NCBI GenBank assembly: GCA_905233335.1
Contig: CAJOED010000028.1
Location: forward strand, 1-10,233
Reading direction: 5' to 3'
Origin: an uncultured Synergistales bacterium
GTDB taxonomy: Bacteria; Synergistota; Synergistia; Synergistales; Aminobacteriaceae
DNA length: 10,233 nt
Shown here in pieces: positions 6,823 to 10,233 of the stretch; within the stretch, counting starts at the first letter, position 1, and every line of letters starts with the position of its first letter. The notes beneath the pieces are model-generated. The model had not been told where the DNA came from. It did no database searches and saw only the letters and a list, made by a program, of their open reading frames with translations. The translations under genes were made by a program, and so were the position numbers.

Positions 6823-6891
6823 ATGAGTACAGAAAAATTATTCGACAGCACAATTATTACTATCAGCATGATGATGTGTGAATGCACATAG
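6823..6891 (+). CDS. Met-rich leader peptide of the met operon
   Basis: A 22-codon reading frame from ATG 6823 to TAG 6889-6891. It begins MSTEKLF and ends ISMMMCECT; residues 16-21 are Met-Met-Met-Cys-Glu-Cys. It starts 3-5 bases after the predicted transcription start and has no Shine-Dalgarno, so it would be translated as a leaderless or near-leaderless message. The three ATG codons (6868-6876) lie in the 5' arm of a hairpin, and the stop codon lies just before that hairpin's distal 3' arm. This is the arrangement seen in trp/his/leu leader peptides. It would sense Met-tRNA charging, perhaps also cysteine. That it is translated is inferred. Confidence 0.72.
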   Translation: MSTEKLFDSTIITISMMMCECT

Positions 6892-6965
6892 TGTCGTGCT
6901 GTTCGTGTGAATGACATCAACGCGGGGAGTACGTAAATCACAAAACGGCTTCCCGCTATTTTTAT
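6865..6965 (+). promoter_or_regulatory. Methionine attenuator: alternative RNA hairpins
   Basis: Three mutually exclusive pairings are visible. Protector hairpin: AGCATGATG (6865-6873) with TGTCGTGCT (6892-6900), plus ATGTG (6874-6878) with CACAT (6885-6889), a 14-bp stem with a 2-base bulge and some G-U pairs. Antiterminator: CGTGCTGTTCGTG (6895-6907) with CGCGGGGAGTACG (6921-6933), pairing at 12 of 13 positions including G-U pairs, with one G-G mismatch. Terminator: 6922-6956 plus U tract. A ribosome stalled on the Met codons would cover the first arm and leave 6895-6907 free for the antiterminator. A ribosome at the stop codon would cover it and allow termination. Pairings were found by eye; energies were not computed. 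Confidence 0.75.
6922..6965 (+). terminator. Attenuator terminator before metN
   Basis: Stem GCGGGGAG (6922-6929) / CTTCCCGC (6949-6956), 8 bp with one G-U pair, extended inward by CGT (6932-6934) / ACG (6945-6947), then TATTTTTAT. It lies 5 bases before the metN ribosome-binding site, between promoter and first gene, which marks it as regulatory. It is also the first terminator after leuB. Confidence 0.85.
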
Positions 6966-6969
6966 ACAC

Positions 6970-6976
6970 AGGAGGG
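6970..6976 (+). promoter_or_regulatory. Ribosome-binding site of metN
   Basis: AGGAGGG lies 11 bases before TTG 6988. There is no ATG nearby in frame, and the protein from this TTG begins MIELEHVVKNF, as MetN proteins do, so the TTG is the start. Confidence 0.8.
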
Positions 6977-6987
6977 ATTATTTTCCA

Positions 6988-8028
6988 TTGATAGAGCTTG
7001 AACATGTTGTGAAGAATTTTCACGCAGACAAAAAAGACAGCGCAATACACGCCGTTAATGACGTATCACTGACGATAAACAACGGAGAAATTTTCGGGAT
7101 TATCGGTTTTTCGGGAGCAGGAAAATCTACGCTTGTACGGTGCATAAATCTTCTTGAGCGTCCTGACTCCGGGAACGTGAGAATTGACGGTGTAGAGATG
7201 ACATCACTAAAACCCAAAGAACTCTACAAAGCCCGGACGAAAATCGGCATGATATTTCAGCAGTTCAACCTTATGCCGTCGCGCACAGTCCTCCAGAACG
7301 TAGCTTATCCCCTCAAAGACATGACCCGCGAACAGATACGCGAAAGAGTGCGTGAACTTCTTGCGCTGGTGGACATCCCCGACAAAGAGAACGCTTACCC
7401 TTCAGAACTTTCCGGCGGACAAAAACAACGAGTAGCTATTGCCCGTGCTCTTGCGAATGACCCGACAATATTACTCTGTGATGAGGCAACAAGTGCTCTT
7501 GACCCGCAGACAACAGGAGCAATATTGCAATTACTGAAAGACCTCAACAGGAAACTTGGCCTGACCATAGTAGTAATCACTCACGAAATGGAGGTCGTGA
7601 AGAACATCTGCCGCAAAGCCGCCGTAATGGACGCAGGAAAAATCATAGAGACCGGCGATGTGTTCGAGATATTCTCATCACCCAAGCACCCCGTAACCAG
7701 AAACTTTGTGCGCACAACGTCGAACTTGTCGAAAATAGAGACGCTCATACGTGATGATTCGCCGCTCGTGAGGCTCAAACCTGGCGAGGTCATGGCTAGG
7801 CTTGTGTATGTGTACGCTGATGTGTCAGAGCCGCTGATTTCGTATGCTTCCCGTGCGTTTGACCTGGAGATAAATATCATTCTTGCGGACGTAGAAATAG
7901 TTTCGGGAGCTATGGTCGGCGGGACGGTCGTAATCTTCAACGGCGAACGTGAGAGAATTAACCGCGCTATACAGTACTACAGGGACAAAAATATACGTGT
8001 TGAGGTGATACAGGATGCAGGAGCTTAG
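6988..8028 (+). CDS. metN: Methionine ABC importer, ATP-binding subunit
   Basis: A 346-residue ABC ATPase that powers methionine uptake at the inner face of the membrane. Walker A is GFSGAGKST (40-48), the Q-loop is near Q91-Q92, the signature is LSGGQ (141-145), Walker B is ILLCDE (161-166), and the switch histidine is H199. The stretch IGFSGAGKSTLVRCINLLER is characteristic of MetN rather than of other ABC ATPases. Residues from about 265 to 343 form the C-terminal NIL domain, which in E. coli MetN binds methionine and inhibits transport when the cell is replete. Translation starts at TTG. It is the first gene after the attenuator and overlaps metI by 14 bases. Confidence 0.95.
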   Translation: MIELEHVVKNFHADKKDSAIHAVNDVSLTINNGEIFGIIGFSGAGKSTLVRCINLLERPDSGNVRIDGVEMTSLKPKELYKARTKIGMIFQQFNLMPSRTVLQNVAYPLKDMTREQIRERVRELLALVDIPDKENAYPSELSGGQKQRVAIARALANDPTILLCDEATSALDPQTTGAILQLLKDLNRKLGLTIVVITHEMEVVKNICRKAAVMDAGKIIETGDVFEIFSSPKHPVTRNFVRTTSNLSKIETLIRDDSPLVRLKPGEVMARLVYVYADVSEPLISYASRAFDLEINIILADVEIVSGAMVGGTVVIFNGERERINRAIQYYRDKNIRVEVIQDAGA

Positions 8029-8692
8029 TTACTGGCTTCCGAACTTGATGAGGAGACTGCCGGAGTTCTGGAAGGCCTGCGGTGATACGCTGCTTATGGA
8101 GGCGTGGGCGGGGTCAATAGTATTCGTATTCGGGCTAGTATTCGGAATAATATTAACCGTAACGAAACCGGGCGGCATAATGGAAAATCGTACAGTGTAT
8201 CAGGTGCTCGACAAAATCATAAATCTCTTCCGCTCGATACCGTTCATAATATTGTTGACGGCGTTAATGCCTTTGTCCCGCGCGATAATGGGAACAGCTA
8301 TTTACGTCCGGGGCGTGATTGTGCCGTTGGTGTTCGGAGCTACACCGTTCTTTTCGCGACAGGTGGAGAGTGCTCTTGCCCAAACGGATAAAGGACTGGT
8401 AGAAGCGGCGTTGTCTATGGGATCTAGTCCGACGGAGGTAATCTTCCGTGTATATCTGCGTGAAAGTCTTGCGCCGATAATCAGAGCAATAACGATAACG
8501 ACGATAAGCCTTTTGGGACTTACGGCAATGGCGGGTGCTGTTGGTGCGGGCGGACTCGGTGATTTCGCGATACGTTACGGGCACGACAGAAACATGATAG
8601 ACATTACGTGGGTTACGGTGATTGTGCTGGTGCTGGGCGTTAGTATTGTTCAGTGGCTCGGCGAATATTTTGCGAGGAGGAACACACATTAA
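8015..8692 (+). CDS. metI: Methionine ABC importer, permease subunit
   Basis: A 225-residue integral membrane protein of the MetI/BPD permease family. About five hydrophobic segments are visible (roughly residues 27-50, 68-90, 98-116, 155-182 and 197-216). The EAA coupling loop, EAALSMGSSPTEVIFRVYL (130-148), contacts MetN. LFRSIPFIILL and AGAVGAGGLGDFAIRYG are typical of this family. The ATG lies inside the end of metN, with GAGGTGAT (8002-8009) as ribosome site, so the two subunits are probably co-translated. The stop TAA shares its last A with the ATG of the following cupin gene. Confidence 0.95.
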   Translation: MQELSYWLPNLMRRLPEFWKACGDTLLMEAWAGSIVFVFGLVFGIILTVTKPGGIMENRTVYQVLDKIINLFRSIPFIILLTALMPLSRAIMGTAIYVRGVIVPLVFGATPFFSRQVESALAQTDKGLVEAALSMGSSPTEVIFRVYLRESLAPIIRAITITTISLLGLTAMAGAVGAGGLGDFAIRYGHDRNMIDITWVTVIVLVLGVSIVQWLGEYFARRNTH

Positions 8693-9021
8693 TGATAGTA
8701 GTACGGCATGAAGACACATTTCTTCAGGACTTGGCCGGAGGAAGCACACGGCGCATTCTTGCGTGGAACGATAAGTTGATGGCGGTAGAAGTCGGCTTTG
8801 AGGCGGGAGCAGAAGGAGCACTGCACTCACACCCTCACACACAATGCAGCTATGTTCTGTCGGGACGCTTCAAGTACACGGTCGGCGATGAGAGTTCAGA
8901 ACTTGGCCAGGGGGATTCGGTGATAGTTCCTGGCGGTATTGTTCATGGTACTGTGTGCATTGAGGCGGGGAAACTGTTAGACATCTTCACGCCCAAACGT
9001 GATGACTTTTTAAGGGCATAA
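8692..9021 (+). CDS. Small cupin-domain protein in the met operon
   Basis: A 109-residue single-domain cupin. Motif 1 is GALHSHPHTQCSYVLSG (42-58), with H45, H47 and Q51 as likely metal ligands; Gln takes the usual Glu position. Motif 2 is GDSVIVPGGIVHG with H85. There is no signal peptide, so it should be cytosolic. The start is ATG 8692, which overlaps the metI stop by one base (TAATG), with GAGGAGG (8674-8680) upstream; a longer frame reaches back into metI but has no support. It sits between the permease and binding-protein genes, so it is surely co-transcribed with the importer. Function is not known; metal-dependent handling of a sulfur metabolite, or sensing, is only a guess from position. 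Confidence 0.82.
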   Translation: MIVVRHEDTFLQDLAGGSTRRILAWNDKLMAVEVGFEAGAEGALHSHPHTQCSYVLSGRFKYTVGDESSELGQGDSVIVPGGIVHGTVCIEAGKLLDIFTPKRDDFLRA

Positions 9022-9078
9022 CGAGGGAGATTATTTTTCTCGTGTGTTATAGATTTCATGAAAGGAAGTATTTTTGTT

Positions 9079-9906
9079 ATGGCAAAGAAATTTTTTGCAG
9101 CGTTATTGCTTGTACTTGCGCTCGTAGTGAGTGCGTCGGCGGCTCAAACAGTGAGGCTTGGTGTTACGGGGAGCGTCTATGATGAGATGTGGCAGCCCGC
9201 AAAAGAAATTCTCGCGAAACAGGGCATCAACCTCGAAATCATACAGTTCACGGACTACGTTACTCCGAACAGGGCACTTGCAGACGGAGATATTGACCTG
9301 AACGGCTTTCAGCACCAGATATATTTTGCGGACGAACTTGCGAGCAGGGGCTACAAGCTCACGAACATAGCCAACACGTTTGTAGTGCCGCTGAATTTGT
9401 ACTCCCGCAAGATTAAGACCATCGATGAGGTGAAAGACGGAGATGTTATCGCTATCCCGAATGACCCGACGAACGGAGGCCGCGCGATAAAGGTACTTGC
9501 TACGTCAGGACTGATTACGTTAAGGGAGGGAGCTGGCTTCAACCCGGCGAAAGAGGACATCGAGAAGTACAACGTCAAAATCACCATTCAGGAACTCGCC
9601 GCGAACGTGATACCTTCAGCACTTCCCGACATCACAGCAGGGGTCATCAACGACACATACGCGCTCGACAACGGACTGAAGGCAAGTGATGCAGTGTTTG
9701 AGGACAAAGCCCGTGAGCATGAGTACTGGAACTTGATTGCGGCACGTACAGCAGATCTTGAGGATCCGGCCAAGCTCGAATTGTACGGGAAAGTTGTAGC
9801 GGCATATCAGAGCGACGAAATGAAAGCGGCACTTGCGGAACTGTACGGTGGATTCTTCAGGCCGGTTGGCTGGGACGAGGATTTACTCGCGCCGTTCAAG
9901 AAGTAG
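9079..9906 (+). CDS. metQ: Methionine-binding protein of ABC importer (NlpA family)
   Basis: A 275-residue substrate-binding protein that delivers methionine to MetI/MetN. A signal peptide spans residues 1 to about 22 (MAKKFF, then a hydrophobic leucine/valine run, then SASA|AQTV). The mature part shows RLGVTGSVYDEMW, DLNGFQHQIYF, AIPNDPTNGGRA and DNGLKASD, all NlpA/MetQ-family landmarks. No cysteine follows the hydrophobic run, so it is not a lipoprotein, unlike many MetQ proteins; a free periplasmic form fits a diderm. The ATG at 9079 is preferred over ATG 9058 because AAAGGAAG (9061-9068) lies 10 bases upstream and the N-terminus is then a normal signal peptide. NlpA relatives can bind other amino acids or dipeptides, but metN/metI context and the Met leader support methionine. 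Confidence 0.92.
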   Translation: MAKKFFAALLLVLALVVSASAAQTVRLGVTGSVYDEMWQPAKEILAKQGINLEIIQFTDYVTPNRALADGDIDLNGFQHQIYFADELASRGYKLTNIANTFVVPLNLYSRKIKTIDEVKDGDVIAIPNDPTNGGRAIKVLATSGLITLREGAGFNPAKEDIEKYNVKITIQELAANVIPSALPDITAGVINDTYALDNGLKASDAVFEDKAREHEYWNLIAARTADLEDPAKLELYGKVVAAYQSDEMKAALAELYGGFFRPVGWDEDLLAPFKK

Positions 9907-9921
9907 GGCAACGATATTATT

Positions 9922-9954
9922 ACCCTCCGGCTTTTTGTCGGGGGGTGTTTTTTT
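9922..9954 (+). terminator. Rho-independent terminator of the met operon
   Basis: Stem ACCCTCCG (9922-9929) / CGGGGGGT (9939-9946), 8 bp with one G-U pair and a 9-base loop, followed by GTTTTTTT. It starts 15 bases after the metQ stop codon and closes the operon. Confidence 0.9.
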
Positions 9955-10018
9955 CACGAACACGCAACATCACACACGCTTGCTTTGTCAGTCAGAAAAA
10001 ACTTCTCCACGTTGTTAT
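9955..10018 (+). other. Non-coding spacer before the repeat array
   Basis: I see no gene here. It contains CACGCAACAT (9961-9970), which recurs exactly at 10101-10110 inside the array, and GCTTGCTTT, similar to the array core. It may be the decayed outer unit of the array. Confidence 0.4.
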
Positions 10019-10233
10019 CCGACATTCGCACACAATACATACTGTCTTGCTTTATTGAGTGAAGCCGTCGACTTTCGGTCGCCTCCCCTCCGCATACACA
10101 CACGCAACATGTCCCTATTCGCGCTTTATAGCGTAACAAGCTCGCCCTACGGTCGAATCCCCTCCGACATTCACACACAACACATACTGTCTTGCTTTAT
10201 TGAGTGAAGCCGTCGACTTTCAGTCGCCCCCCC
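10019..10233 (+). repeat. Tandem array of 71-74 bp extragenic units
   Basis: Unit A1 is 10019-10089, unit B 10090-10163, and unit A2 10164 to the window end, where it is cut. A1 and A2 match at 66 of 70 positions with a 145-base period; the four changes are 10028/10173, 10036/10181, 10077/10222 and 10084/10229. B is diverged but keeps the frame: an initial CCG-CAT-CACAC region, central GCTTTAT, and terminal GGTCGNNTCCCCT. A units contain CGAC-ttt-n-GTCG small inverted repeats, conserved despite a base change in the loop, and B contains CGCTTTATAGCG. Reading frames in the stretch look fortuitous. Spacing and unit size do not fit CRISPR. The array probably continues beyond the window. Confidence 0.8.

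Noticed and set aside
6813..6987. SAM riboswitch or Met T-box in the metN leader
   Set aside because: I could not find the SAM-I core layout or a T-box sequence (such as the TGGNACCGCG side of an antiterminator). The leader is also short and contains a Met-run ORF that explains the structure better.
8653..8691. Longer N-terminus for the cupin protein
   Set aside because: The extra residues come from overlapping the end of metI in another frame; the ATG at 8692 has a strong ribosome site and gives a normal cupin length.
9021..9043. Hairpin ACGAG/CTCGT between the cupin gene and metQ
   Set aside because: Only 5 bp with a 13-base loop, and the T run is in the loop rather than after the stem, so it is not a convincing terminator or regulator.
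9058..9078. Upstream ATG start for metQ
   Set aside because: It has no ribosome site and would add seven residues before the normal signal peptide; AAAGGAAG lies after it and serves ATG 9079.
9954..10178. 74-codon minus-strand reading frame in the terminal repeats
   Set aside because: It runs through the tandem array and the operon terminator, has low-complexity Cys/Arg-rich sequence without a family signature, and no ribosome site; it looks fortuitous.
10019..10233. CRISPR array
   Set aside because: Units are 71-74 bp with no spacer/repeat alternation of the usual 25-40 bp size, and no cas genes are nearby.

Overview
The window (about half G+C, densely packed) looks like part of the chromosome of an anaerobic or gut-type diderm bacterium. 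Gene content, the short-type LeuC/LeuD pair, and an exported MetQ without a lipobox would fit Synergistota, but this is an inference from overall flavour and not proven by any marker gene here. The theme is amino-acid metabolism: leucine synthesis (end of leuA, then leuC-leuD-leuB) followed by a methionine importer (metN-metI-metQ).

Layout. 2-103 is the last 33 codons of leuA with a terminator (115-145). On the minus strand, 1422-125 holds a two-gene unit: a DsbA/FrnE-type thiol oxidoreductase and a metallo-beta-lactamase-fold hydrolase, joined by an ATGA overlap. From 1537 all genes run on the plus strand. First come a STAS-domain/phosphotransferase-kinase fusion and an exported tyrosine-phosphatase-like protein (overlapping), then leuC, leuD, a small Ada-type zinc-domain protein that lacks the methyl-acceptor cysteine, and leuB. 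A strong sigma70-type promoter (6783-6812) then opens the metN-metI-cupin-metQ operon, which ends at a clear terminator (9922-9954). The last 200 bases are a non-coding tandem array of 71-74 bp units.

The most interesting element is the 175-base leader between the met promoter and metN. It encodes a 22-residue peptide containing Met-Met-Met-Cys-Glu-Cys. The Met codons lie in the 5' arm of a hairpin whose 3' arm can instead pair (12 of 13 positions) with the 5' arm of a terminator placed just before metN. This is the complete geometry of classical ribosome-mediated transcription attenuation, here with methionine codons upstream of a methionine ABC importer, where SAM riboswitches, T-boxes or MetJ are the usual controls. 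No terminator is visible after leuB, so the same attenuator probably also gates read-through from the leu genes.

How the genes would work together: LeuA, LeuC/LeuD and LeuB convert 2-ketoisovalerate to 2-ketoisocaproate, and MetQ-MetI-MetN would import methionine when charged Met-tRNA is scarce. The kinase/phosphatase pair, the Ada-like protein and the operon cupin have no assigned role.
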